Shown here: positions 1 to 5,958 of the stretch, in pieces
How the letters are laid out: the number at the start of each line of letters is the position of its first letter
Position numbering within the stretch: the stretch's first letter is position 1
Source: Arthrobacter sp.
Lineage (GTDB): Bacteria; Actinomycetota; Actinomycetes; Actinomycetales; Micrococcaceae
DNA length: 8,124 nucleotides
Assembly (NCBI GenBank): GCA_025464545.1
Contig: JAODMA010000040.1
Coordinates: 1 to 8,124, forward strand
Direction of reading: 5' to 3'
The notes under the pieces: generated by a model
Databases searched by the model: none
Seen by the model: the letters and a program-made list of their open reading frames with translations, nothing else
Told to the model about the DNA's origin: nothing
Translations under genes and position numbers: made by a program

Positions 1-36
1 ATTGTGGCTGTTCTCCCGTTGAGGCGCCAGGTTCTC

Positions 37-681
37 CTAGAACAAGATGCGCTGGTACAGGATGTGGTCCTGCCAGGCGCCGGCAATCTCGAGGTAGGCG
101 GGCGCCAACCCGATTTCCTCAAAGTGGGACCGCTTCAGGATCTTCTGCGAGGCGGCGTTCTGCGGCAAGGTCGCCGCCTGGAGCCGGTGCAGTCCCAGCT
201 CCGTCCGGGCCGCGTCGACGGCGTAGGCAACGGCCGCCGAGCCTACCCCTCGCCCGGTGTAATCCTTGTCTACCCAATAGCCGAGGTGGGCGCTGAGGAA
301 TGGGCCACGGACAATGCCGCTCAACGTCATCACCCCCACTATGCGCCCCTCGTCGAGCAGCACCCAAGGAACATCGGAACCGGCGATGAACAAGGCCAGC
401 TTTGACTCGATGCTGGCCGCCTGCCCGGCCACGGTAAAGAAGTCCTCGTTCCGCCGCGGCTCCCATGGAGCGAGATGTTCCCGGTTGCGCTGATACGCGG
501 CACTCAGCCCTTCGGCGTCGGACACCCGCGGTACCCTTACCCGGACGCTGCCCACCAGGCGAACGCCGTTGCCCCCGAGAGATTCCATGTGCTCAAGTAA
601 AGCAAACCCCGGCCACTCGGGAAGTGCCGCAATGCATGCGTCCAACCGTGGATCGCTGGCGGGCAGGGACTCAGGCTGCAT
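37..681 (-). CDS. GNAT family N-acetyltransferase, RimJ/RimL-like
   Basis: The 214-residue product reads as a GNAT acetyltransferase that would move an acetyl group from acetyl-CoA to an amine, either a protein N-terminus or a small molecule. The acetyl-CoA pyrophosphate loop is visible near residues 140-150 (DYTGRGVGSAA), preceded by a beta-strand GYWVD, and followed by the NAAS...ILKRSHFEEIG segment typical of RimJ/RimL-type members. The ATG at 681 is chosen because it overlaps the upstream mgtC-like stop by 11 bases. The frame stays open to a TTG at 717, and an ATG at 588 would give a 183-residue protein closer to the usual family length, so the start is uncertain. No good ribosome site precedes 681, so coupled translation with the upstream gene is likely. 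The substrate cannot be told from sequence. Confidence 0.88.
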   Translation of the reverse strand: MQPESLPASDPRLDACIAALPEWPGFALLEHMESLGGNGVRLVGSVRVRVPRVSDAEGLSAAYQRNREHLAPWEPRRNEDFFTVAGQAASIESKLALFIAGSDVPWVLLDEGRIVGVMTLSGIVRGPFLSAHLGYWVDKDYTGRGVGSAAVAYAVDAARTELGLHRLQAATLPQNAASQKILKRSHFEEIGLAPAYLEIAGAWQDHILYQRILF

Positions 682-1399
682 CGTCGTCGTCGCTGTTCGT
701 GTCGGTACCGCGGACAATCACGCTCTCGACGCCGTGCAGGTCCATCAGGTGCGGAACAAGGTTCCGCAGCGGGTGGTGCCCGAAGAACCGGACATCCATC
801 GAGACCATCGGCTTCTGCTCATCCCCGGTCCTCCTCGTGCGCAGGATCGAGGAGCTGAACCCCATCGTGGTGGCGATTTCGAGCACCTGCCGCAGCACGC
901 CCCGGCCGTCGGCGTAGGTGATATGCAGGACGCGGTTCCGGTCCACGGAGGGGATTTTCCGTACCGCCGGCGCAACGACGAACAGCGTAATGAGGTGGAA
1001 TACCGTCAGCACCACGGCCAGGGAGACCATTCCGGCTCCACAGGCCATCCCCACCGCGGCGGACACCCAGATGGTCGCGGCCGTGGTGAGTCCCCGGACG
1101 ACGTCCCGACCCTTGAAGATGACACCGGCACCGAGGAAGCCGATTCCGCTCACGATCTGCGCGGCTATCCGGGACGGATCTATCGCCACATCCGGGTCGA
1201 GCACGAAGGCGAACCCGTAGGCCGAGATGAGCGTGAACGCGCAGGACCCCAGCCCCACGAGCACGTGGGTCCGGTATCCGGCACTCTTCTGCCGGACCTG
1301 CCGTTCGATGCCTATGAGCGAGGTCAGGACAAAGGTTGCGAGCAGAAGCAGGAGTTCCACCAGGCTCGTCTCGGTGAAAAGTCCCAGCATCTCGACCAT
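671..1399 (-). CDS. MgtC/SapB family inner-membrane protein
   Basis: This 242-residue protein belongs to the MgtC/SapB family, membrane proteins tied to growth in low magnesium, control of ATP synthase and, in pathogens, survival in macrophages. Hydrophobic helices fill residues 12-30, 45-66, 80-96, 104-120 and 124-144. Family motifs seen are LIGIERQ (28-34), GYRTH (41-45), SGIGFLGAG (84-92), GLTTAATIW (103-111) and AVGMACG (115-121). The soluble C-terminal part (about 150-242) matches the ACT-like domain of longer family members and ends in an acidic DDDDAA tail. The ATG at 1399 is preferred over the longer frame starting at 1474 because AGGAAGGG at 1415-1408 lies 8 bases upstream and a candidate -10 box overlaps the longer version. 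It is cotranscribed with the GNAT gene. Its exact role in this host is unknown. Confidence 0.9.
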   Translation of the reverse strand: MVEMLGLFTETSLVELLLLLATFVLTSLIGIERQVRQKSAGYRTHVLVGLGSCAFTLISAYGFAFVLDPDVAIDPSRIAAQIVSGIGFLGAGVIFKGRDVVRGLTTAATIWVSAAVGMACGAGMVSLAVVLTVFHLITLFVVAPAVRKIPSVDRNRVLHITYADGRGVLRQVLEIATTMGFSSSILRTRRTGDEQKPMVSMDVRFFGHHPLRNLVPHLMDLHGVESVIVRGTDTNSDDDDAA

Positions 1400-1706
1400 G
1401 CCGTGCGCCCTTCCTGGCCGGGCAAGGAGAGCGGGCCGGCCGGTGCCATTCGCGTGTACAGCCGACTCTAGCAATCACACCCCGCGCCCTGAAGTAGCTC
1501 CCGGGTAGCGGCCACGCCCAGCCCGGCGCTGCCGACGAGCGCACGGATCAGCTTGAGCCGGCGGACGTGGGAGTCGTCGTACTCGTTCCGGTGGGATCCC
1601 GCGGCGACCGGGTAAAGGACCGGCTGGCGGGCACGCCGTAGGCTTTCCGCGGGGCCGGATCGGTGCTTGGATGGAGGCGGCAGCCACCTGACCGGAGGAG
1701 ATATCC
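1400..1706. other. Divergent intergenic region
   Basis: The 307 bases between the mgtC-like gene (minus) and the DUF1810 gene (plus) hold the two ribosome sites and the candidate mgtC-side promoter. No convincing gene was seen on either strand: the open frames here have poor codon structure and no recognisable product. No known magnesium riboswitch or strong hairpin was recognised by eye. Confidence 0.5.
1465..1493 (-). promoter_or_regulatory. Candidate promoter of the mgtC-like/GNAT operon
   Basis: On the minus strand TTCAGG (1493-1488) and TAGAGT (1470-1465) are spaced by exactly 17 bases, and a TG lies just upstream of the -10 box (extended -10). Transcription would start near 1458, leaving a leader of roughly 60 bases before the ATG at 1399. 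The -35 box is a weak match, so this is a prediction only. Confidence 0.35.
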
Positions 1707-2144
1707 GTGGAGGACCCCTATGAACTTGAACGCTTTGTCACCGCCCAGGATGAAGGGGGAACCTATCGTCAGGCTCTCGCGGAGCTTCGGCAGGGCGCCA
1801 AGCGAAGCCACTGGATGTGGTTTGTCTTCCCCCAGCTTGCAGGCCTCGGGCACAGCGCGACAGCCAGGAGATACGCCCTCTCCGGCCTTGACGAAGCTCG
1901 AGCCTACATCCGGCATCCGCTGCTGGGCCCGCGCCTGCTCGAAGGCGCCGCGGCTCTGGCCAGCCTGGACGGTCGTACCGCCGGGCAGATCTTCGGCGGC
2001 ACGGATGCGAAAAAACTGCGCTCCTCTCTCACCCTGTTCCTGCGCGCAGATCCTGAGGAACCCGTCTTCCAGCGCCTTCTTGATAAGTACTTCGAGGGCC
2101 TGCCCGATACCGCCACCGACCAGCTCCTCGAGGCGGAAGCTTGA
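1707..2144 (+). CDS. DUF1810 family protein
   Basis: The 145-residue product is a complete DUF1810 protein, a small mostly helical soluble family common in bacteria whose function is not established. The hallmark block SHWMWFVFPQ is at residues 34-43, followed by GLGHSATARRYAL, the PLLGPRLLEGA segment and the LRSSLTLF helix, all in family order and at the usual length. The start is a GTG at 1707, set by GGAGGAG at 1694-1700 with a 6-base spacer; no better start exists upstream. It stands alone, divergent from the mgtC-like gene. No catalytic residue can be assigned. Confidence 0.9.
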   Translation: MEDPYELERFVTAQDEGGTYRQALAELRQGAKRSHWMWFVFPQLAGLGHSATARRYALSGLDEARAYIRHPLLGPRLLEGAAALASLDGRTAGQIFGGTDAKKLRSSLTLFLRADPEEPVFQRLLDKYFEGLPDTATDQLLEAEA

Positions 2145-2187
2145 GAAGTCCGGTCGCGCAGCGCCGCCGACATAGCGGGATCAGTTC

Positions 2188-2212
2188 GCGGTCGATCTTG
2201 ATCAGCGACCGC
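2188..2212 (+). terminator. Weak hairpin after the DUF1810 gene
   Basis: A 7-base stem (GCGGTCG/CGACCGC) closes an 11-base loop that itself contains the self-complementary GATC-TT-GATC. It lies 44 bases after the DUF1810 stop and could end that transcript, but no T-run follows, so it is a weak call. The rest of 2145-2360 shows no supported gene. Confidence 0.25.
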
Positions 2213-2360
2213 CGCAGTGACGTCGTCGGCGAGGAAGTCACCGCCATGTCGGGCCGCATATCGATAAATGATTGAGGTGTGTCTGTCCTACAGTTCCCCG
2301 AATACTGCGGGCTGTCGCGGGACCGCCGAATGATGCCGCTGTCTGTGCTCACACTAGGTA

Positions 2361-2378
2361 TTGCCCGCTGACGGGCAA
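2361..2378 (-). terminator. Hairpin after the DinB-like gene
   Basis: A perfect 7-base inverted repeat, TTGCCCG/CGGGCAA with a 4-base loop, lies 5 bases beyond the minus-strand stop of the DinB-like gene. There is no long T-tract, so it may be a weak or factor-assisted terminator or an mRNA end stabiliser. Confidence 0.4.
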
Positions 2379-2383
2379 ACAGT

Positions 2384-2977
2384 TCACGGTGTTGCACCGC
2401 GGGCGGCCGCCTCACGTGCCGCGGATTCAATCCTTGCCCGGTGCTCGGCCCATTCGGCCGGCGTCCGTCCGGTCAGGTTCGGATCTCCGGGGCGCTGCCC
2501 GGCTGTCCCGTCGATCAGCTCGCGAAGGATATCCGCGTGCCCGAGGTGGTGAGCCGTCTCGACACACATGTGGACCAGGATCTGGTGCAGAGTCACGTGG
2601 CGCCGCTCCTCGGGCCACCACGGCACCTCGCCCCGTGCGTCGGCCGGGAGTTGTTCGATCGTTGCGTCGCTGTGTGCGGCGGACAGCCGGTGCAGCTCGA
2701 GGATCTCCTCCCGGGACTCATCCGCGGACGCCCACATATCGGCATCGGGTTCGGCGCCGTCCGCCAGCCACGGGAGCTCCAGACCGCTCGGCCGGCCGAA
2801 CACCTCGCCGAAGTACCCGAGCTCTACGCTGGCCACATGCTTGACCAGGCCCAGCAGATTCGTGCCGGTTGCCGTCAGGGGGCGACGTGCGTCGTACTCG
2901 CTGAGGCCCTCGAGCTTCCCCAACAAGTCTGCACGGCGGACGCGCAGGTACCGGTGCAAAGTCGCCTTCTCATCCAT
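2384..2977 (-). CDS. DinB family protein (DUF664 type)
   Basis: The 197-residue product is a DinB-like four-helix-bundle protein of the DUF664 subgroup. Family members bind a divalent metal through three histidines and include thiol-dependent enzymes such as bacillithiol or mycothiol transferases. Here H47 (in LLGLVKHVA), H144 and H147 (in ETAHHLGHADILRE, 140-153) are the expected ligands and all are present. The ATG at 2977 is chosen because the N-terminal helix MDEKATLHRYL starts the fold, and a -10-like TATAGT sits exactly 7 bases upstream, which would make the mRNA leaderless. A GTG at 3010 would give 11 more residues with no function. In an actinobacterium a mycothiol-linked role is plausible but not shown by the sequence. 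Confidence 0.88.
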   Translation of the reverse strand: MDEKATLHRYLRVRRADLLGKLEGLSEYDARRPLTATGTNLLGLVKHVASVELGYFGEVFGRPSGLELPWLADGAEPDADMWASADESREEILELHRLSAAHSDATIEQLPADARGEVPWWPEERRHVTLHQILVHMCVETAHHLGHADILRELIDGTAGQRPGDPNLTGRTPAEWAEHRARIESAAREAAARGATP

Positions 2978-2984
2978 GACCCGG

Positions 2985-2990
2985 ACTATA
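2985..2990 (-). promoter_or_regulatory. Candidate -10 box for a leaderless DinB transcript
   Basis: TATAGT on the minus strand ends 7 bases before the ATG at 2977, so transcription would begin at or next to the A of the start codon. No Shine-Dalgarno sequence precedes this ATG. A clear -35 box at 16-18 bases is not seen. Leaderless mRNAs are common in actinobacteria. Confidence 0.35.
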
Positions 2991-3074
2991 CCGAACCCCA
3001 GTGTCAGCACGGGTATCGACGGACGGGCCGAGGCGGAGGAGGATTAAGGGGCAGTCACAAAAAGGAGGTCAGTG

Positions 3075-3260
3075 ATGTGCTATCAGTACAACAGGGATTT
3101 CGGGCGGGACGTCCGGAAGGATGCCGCAAAGGAATCTGAGGAGCGCGCCGAGCCCCGGGCGGAAGAGAAGGACGTAAGGTTCTGGGCCTTCCCCCGCCGG
3201 AGCAGGGAGTTCACGGTCGAGGAACCGGCACCGGTTGACCGCACCCGCGAGAAGGTTTAG
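3075..3260 (+). CDS. Small charged protein of unknown function
   Basis: This 61-residue protein has an excellent ribosome site (AAGGAGG at 3062-3068, 6 bases before the ATG at 3075); a GTG directly before the ATG is not needed. It begins MCYQYNRDFGRD, then becomes highly charged (alternating K/E/R, residues about 15-35), has a hydrophobic-aromatic patch VRFWAFPRR, and ends with REKV. There is no signal peptide, membrane segment or known catalytic motif. It stands alone between the divergent DinB gene and a pair of large hairpins. I do not recognise the family; the strong ribosome site and the codon usage argue that it is real. Confidence 0.65.
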   Translation: MCYQYNRDFGRDVRKDAAKESEERAEPRAEEKDVRFWAFPRRSREFTVEEPAPVDRTREKV

Positions 3261-3270
3261 CCGCCACACA

Positions 3271-3341
3271 GAGGAAGGCTCCTCAGCGAGGGGCCTTCCT
3301 TCCGCGTTCCGGAGGGACCTTCGCTGCCGGAACGCGGAAGG
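3271..3341 (+). repeat. Two overlapping hairpins
   Basis: Hairpin 1 pairs 3273-3284 with 3288-3299 (12 pairs, one G-T, 3-base loop). Hairpin 2 pairs 3298-3312 with 3327-3341 (15 perfect pairs, 14-base loop). They share 3298-3299, and the doubled CCTTCC motif at 3294-3303 could pair with either GGAAGG arm (3273-3278 or 3336-3341), so other folds compete. Hairpin 1 begins 12 bases after the preceding stop codon, as a terminator would, but neither hairpin is followed by a T-run. They may be a terminator pair, an mRNA-stabilising or leader structure for the next gene, or an interspersed palindromic repeat. Confidence 0.6.
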
Positions 3342-3383
3342 TAAGGGAGACTGGAAGCTCCCGATCGTAAAGGCAGGACACCC

Positions 3384-3650
3384 TTGATTAATCTGCAGCA
3401 GGACGCTGACGGCTTCATCCGCATGAACCGGCATTTCCCCGGCAGCACGCTCGTTTCCATCACATTCAGCGACGGGTCAACAGAGCAGTTCTTCGGTCGC
3501 CAGCTCAACCAGGTCTACGACGAAGCCTTGGCGGTGTACCGGGCGGAGAACCATCTTGACGCGAAGGGGTACTCCCGGGCACCGAAGAAAACGGTCCAGC
3601 CGGCACACAAGATCGAGTTCGTGGCGGTTCATCCCGGCATGGCGCAGTAG
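3384..3650 (+). CDS. Small protein of unknown function
   Basis: The 88-residue product has a compact beta-rich look (VSITFSDGSTEQFFGRQLNQ), a helix (VYDEALAVYRAENHL) and a basic tail, with no signal peptide or membrane helix. The start is taken as TTG at 3384, with CAGGA at 3374-3378 about 5 bases upstream; an ATG at 3423 would cut off the first strand. I recognise no family or catalytic motif. It follows the double hairpin, which may shape its mRNA leader, and its TAG at 3648 lies only 6 bases before the broken gene that continues in the same frame. A read-through or former fusion with that gene cannot be excluded. Confidence 0.55.
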   Translation: MINLQQDADGFIRMNRHFPGSTLVSITFSDGSTEQFFGRQLNQVYDEALAVYRAENHLDAKGYSRAPKKTVQPAHKIEFVAVHPGMAQ

Positions 3651-3656
3651 CCGCTG

Positions 3657-4191
3657 TTGGCCGGGTCGGTGGAGGCGGCGGTTCTGGACCAGTCCGGCGC
3701 TGAAGTCGTCAGCATTTCCAGCGGCATGTACGGTGACGGCGCCGCGGGCCGCGTCAAAGGGACAGTCCTGGACCAGGCACCGGTACCTGGGATTACCGAC
3801 ACCACCGGTAAACCCGCCGAGTTCGGTTTCGCCCTCGACGAGGTCCAGCCCGACGCAGCTCGTACTACTTCATGGACGTCCGGCTCGCCTCAGAGTTCCT
3901 GCCCACGCAGGATAGTTCCGGATCGAACCAGGTTCCCCAGCCCAACGGGATTGTGGCCGCCTACGTGGTCTTTGACTACCATGCTTTGCAGGGAAAACCC
4001 GAACTCGATCAGAACGTTCTGCACGGCGGTCTCGAGCTCATCACCATCCGCTGTCAGGAGTCGCTGATATCCGACCTTGTCTGCTGCTTGAGCATCTTCG
4101 AGGCGGGTAACTGCTGCTCTCTCTGGATGGTCCTGGAGACGAGGACGACCCCAACATCACCGATGCTGAGGTCGTCGTCGAGTACGACTGA
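3657..4191 (+). pseudogene. Frameshifted gene, unknown product
   Basis: Coding-like sequence runs through all three plus frames in turn. The first part (to about 3860) reads VEAAVLDQSGAEVVS... and ...FGFALDEVQPDAA. It then continues in a second frame as SSYYFMDVRLASEFLPTQ ... AAYVVFDYHAL ... LHGGLELITI up to about 4055, and ends in a third frame as GDEDDPNITDAEVVVEYD before TGA at 4189. Both switches look like the loss of one base (or gain of two). No slippery heptamer is seen at the first switch, so programmed frameshifting is unlikely. The composition suggests a beta-rich protein with an acidic C-terminus. Function is unknown. The start is unclear: TTG 3657 and GTG 3669 are possible, with no good ribosome site. 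Sequencing error is an alternative to true decay. Confidence 0.55.
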
Positions 4192-4193
4192 GG

Positions 4194-4955
4194 TCAGTAG
4201 ATGGTGACCACCGGTTCCTTGACATAGGCGCGCTGCTCGTACGTCGGCTGGAGTGTGCTGCTACCCGAGCCGCGGTAGAGCCCGCTGTGCCAGACGACCC
4301 ACTGGGAGTCCCACGCTTCGGCGTCGTGACACCACGTTTGCTGGCCGATCTCGGCGCCCGCAGGGTCGAGGCTGACGCACGCAAGGGACTGCACTGCGTC
4401 AGCACGGTACGTCACCATCGCGTACGTTGCGTAGCCGTCCACGTACGGCATGAGCGGGATGCTCCATGCGTTGACGTTGGAGCCGTCGTCGCCCCACAGG
4501 CGCCAGTATCCGTTCTCCACGCGGAGCGCGACCTGGGCGTAGCGCCAACCACCATCCGTGTCGGGACCGTGCAGCTGGACCAAGGAGTGCCATGACCTCC
4601 CGTCGTTCTTGGCAGCGCCGAGGACCGGCTTGAGCCAGCCCTTCCACTGCGTCTTCTTCCCGGGCGCAGACAGCGTCGCAGCCGCCTGCGACGTGCCGAC
4701 CTTGATCTCACTGCGGCGCGTGAGGTCAGGCGTCGCGTCAGCGGGTGCGCCGGTGATCCACCAGTCGGTCGTCCCGTACTGTCCGGGCTTCATGCCGTTC
4801 CACTCCGAGGCGGTGTACCACGCGGGCTGACCCATACCGTTGGGTGCGGCCATGGGCCCGTAGGTCGTATGGCCATCCGCTGATGCGCTGACCGTGGGCG
4901 CGAGCATGAGGGCAGCCGCCACCAAGCCCACGATGCTGCGTCGAATGATGATCAC
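4194..4955 (-). CDS. Secreted protein, polysaccharide-lyase-like jelly roll
   Basis: The 253-residue product starts at GTG 4955 with GAAGGAGG 7-14 bases upstream. Residues 1-26 form a signal peptide (basic IIIRRS, hydrophobic VGLVAAALMLAP, then SASA before the cleavage point), so it should be exported. The mature part is rich in W, Y and G and in short beta strands. It carries in order RRSEIKV (80-86), LVQLHG (125-130) and WHSGLYRG (222-229), which resemble the R-S-E, Q-x-H and K-x-G-x-Y-R motifs of beta-jelly-roll polysaccharide lyases (alginate- and heparin-lyase-type folds). C193 and C209 could form a disulfide. The substrate is unknown, and a carbohydrate-binding or phage-derived protein of the same fold is an alternative. 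Its GTGA start overlaps the stop of an upstream frame, implying translational coupling. Confidence 0.72.
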   Translation of the reverse strand: MIIIRRSIVGLVAAALMLAPTVSASADGHTTYGPMAAPNGMGQPAWYTASEWNGMKPGQYGTTDWWITGAPADATPDLTRRSEIKVGTSQAAATLSAPGKKTQWKGWLKPVLGAAKNDGRSWHSLVQLHGPDTDGGWRYAQVALRVENGYWRLWGDDGSNVNAWSIPLMPYVDGYATYAMVTYRADAVQSLACVSLDPAGAEIGQQTWCHDAEAWDSQWVVWHSGLYRGSGSSTLQPTYEQRAYVKEPVVTIY

Positions 4956-5092
4956 AGTCCAGCCTCCTTCATGCACTGCTTCCACAGCTCGTCGTTGCGC
5001 TTGGCCCACCGTTCGGAGGCCTCCCACTCGAGCTGGTCGTAGTGCGTCCCGCTGTGGATGCGGTGCGAACATTTTACCGACCAGCCCTTCAT
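4952..5092 (-). CDS. Short or 5'-truncated frame coupled to the secreted protein
   Basis: A frame too short for routine calling ends at TGA 4954-4952, overlapping the GTG start of the secreted protein gene by the 4-base GTGA. From the only internal ATG (5092) it gives 46 residues, with GTHYDQLEWEASERW and KRNDELWKQCMKEAGL. The frame is open back to 5170, adding CAGCGAMKGW, so two Cys pairs (CxxC, and CxH after MKGWSV) might form a metal knuckle. No ribosome site precedes 5092. The segment has the look of a real protein C-terminus, rich in W, E and K, probably cut off from its 5' part by the rearrangement upstream. Function is unknown. Confidence 0.4.
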   Translation of the reverse strand: MKGWSVKCSHRIHSGTHYDQLEWEASERWAKRNDELWKQCMKEAGL

Positions 5093-5132
5093 CGCGCCAC
5101 AGCCGGCGCACCCGCTTCCTGTCCAGTGCCAT
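5079..5132 (-). mobile_element. Possible IS3-family transposase remnant
   Basis: The minus-strand frame here reads LDRKRVRRLWRDEGL, very close to the conserved R-V-x-R-L-W-R-x-E-G-L block near the N-terminus of IS3-family OrfB transposases. Similarity stops after this block: the frame continues into unrelated sequence downstream and meets TAG at 5156 upstream. No terminal inverted repeat or target duplication was found. It overlaps, in another frame, the CxxC part of the short frame described at 4952-5092, so one of the two readings may be chance. The bases between about 5157 and 5221 hold nothing I can identify. Confidence 0.4.
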
Positions 5133-5221
5133 ACCGCCCCACGATGTCCGCTCCTAAGGTCTGAAAGCGGTCATCCTGATGATGTCTCTTCAATGAGCGA
5201 ATGGGATGAACGGCACAAGAT

Positions 5222-5650
5222 CCGCTGTCACTGCCCATAACCAGCGCCGTGGCCGCGCTCCTGGCGTGGCAGTTCCAGCAGGGCGAGGAGCGGCTGGCCG
5301 GGGGCGAGGCCCATCGAGACTCCGGGCGGGTCTTCGCCTATGAGGACGGGCGCCAGCTGTGGCCTGGCTACCCTTCCAAGCTCTTCGAGCTGATGGTGAC
5401 GAAGCTGGGGCTGCCGTCCATGCGGTTCCATGACCTCAGGCACCTGCACGCGTCGCTGATGCTGGCCTCCGGTCAGGACCTGGCGATCGTGTCAAAGACC
5501 ATGGGGCACAGCAACAGCCAGATCACGCGGGACCTGTACGCGCACATGGTGGGGGACGCAGCCCGCAACGCCGCGGAAGCTGCGTCCTCACTGCTGCCGG
5601 TGTCAAAGAAAAGCCAAGGTGTGCTCACAAGTGTGATCACCGAGCAATAA
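5222..5650 (+). pseudogene. Tyrosine recombinase (integrase), C-terminal fragment
   Basis: The last ~140 residues of a phage/ICE-type tyrosine recombinase. Counting from a GTG at 5249, the catalytic HDLRH is at 61-65 (H61, R64), MGHSN at 86-90 (H87) and the nucleophile in DLYAHM (Y98). The N-terminal SAM-like and core-binding domains, and the catalytic block carrying the first arginine, are absent; the frame is closed by TGA at 5207. It is therefore a remnant and should be inactive. Its 3' end faces the 3' end of tRNA-Tyr 65 bases away, the arrangement expected for an integrase beside its own attachment site. It is not closely similar to the intact integrase in this window (for example LHASLML versus FYASGLI after HDLRH), so it marks a separate integration event. 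Confidence 0.85.
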
Positions 5651-5653
5651 AAA

Positions 5654-5691
5654 AGACCCGCCCGGACCTCCGAAGAGATCCGAACGGGTCT
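5654..5691 (-). terminator. Intrinsic terminator of tRNA-Tyr
   Basis: AGACCCG (5654-5660) pairs with CGGGTCT (5685-5691), with an inner CGGA/TCCG pairing (5663-5666 with 5679-5682). On the minus strand the stem is followed by TTTTTTATT, a typical intrinsic terminator tail, 24 bases beyond the tRNA 3' end. The TAA stop of the integrase fragment lies inside this tail on the other strand. Confidence 0.8.
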
Positions 5692-5715
5692 AAATTCCCT
5701 GAAAATCCGGGACTG

Positions 5716-5797
5716 TGGCAGATGAGGGATTCGAACCCCCGTAGGCGTTGCCAGCTGATTTACAGTCAGCCCCCTTTGGCCGCTCGGGTAATCTGCC
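5716..5797 (-). tRNA. tRNA-Tyr (anticodon GTA)
   Basis: The 82-base minus-strand sequence folds as a class II tRNA: acceptor GGCAGAT/ATCTGCC with discriminator A, D arm CCC/GGG, anticodon stem GCTGA/TCAGC closing the loop CTGTAAA (anticodon GTA), a long variable arm with a GGC/GCC stem, and T arm GGGGG-TTCGAAT-CCCTC. CCA is not encoded. It decodes UAC and UAU as tyrosine. The 3' half is a classic attachment site for actinobacterial integrative elements; Streptomyces SLP1 integrates in a tRNA-Tyr gene. An integrase remnant lies just past this end, while the tRNA itself is whole. Confidence 0.97.
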
Positions 5798-5822
5798 GAA
5801 CTTCAAAAGAAGATCACTCGCG

Positions 5823-5854
5823 GTTTCCAGTCCCAGAACGCCTGTTTCCAGTCC
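5823..5854. repeat. Two 11-base direct repeats spaced 21 bases
   Basis: GTTTCCAGTCC occurs at 5823-5833 and 5844-5854, with a partial third copy TTCCAG at 5862-5867. The repeats sit 26-70 bases upstream of the 5' end of tRNA-Tyr. A 21-base period is two DNA helix turns, which suits a protein-binding site, either for tRNA promoter control or left by an integrated element. No clear promoter boxes for the tRNA could be fixed. Confidence 0.5.
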
Positions 5855-5958
5855 GTTCCGCTTCCAGCACCCGCGGGCAAGACAACTTTACAGAACTTCC
5901 GCCGAAGAATCGAATCGGCGCCTCAGAGGCCCAGAAATGGGCCAAAATGCCCGGAAAA

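Noticed and set aside
569..1471. 300-residue plus-strand frame opposite the mgtC-like and GNAT genes
   Set aside because: Low-complexity H/R/D/G-rich translation typical of the antisense of a high-GC gene; the opposite strand has clear MgtC motifs and a ribosome site.
2145..2383. Possible gene remnant on the minus strand between DUF1810 and DinB
   Set aside because: Open frames are present, but no start with a ribosome site and no recognisable family.
2441..3139. 232-residue plus-strand frame opposite the DinB gene
   Set aside because: Antisense shadow: the DinB metal-ligand histidines and ETAxHxGHxD motif are on the minus strand.
3850..3875. Programmed ribosomal frameshift joining the first two parts of the broken gene
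   Set aside because: No slippery heptamer or downstream pseudoknot was seen, and a second frame change follows, so decay or sequencing error is simpler.
4194..5132. Single 312-residue protein including the transposase-like N-terminus
   Set aside because: The signal peptide and ribosome site fix the real start at 4955; the upstream part is an unrelated in-frame extension.
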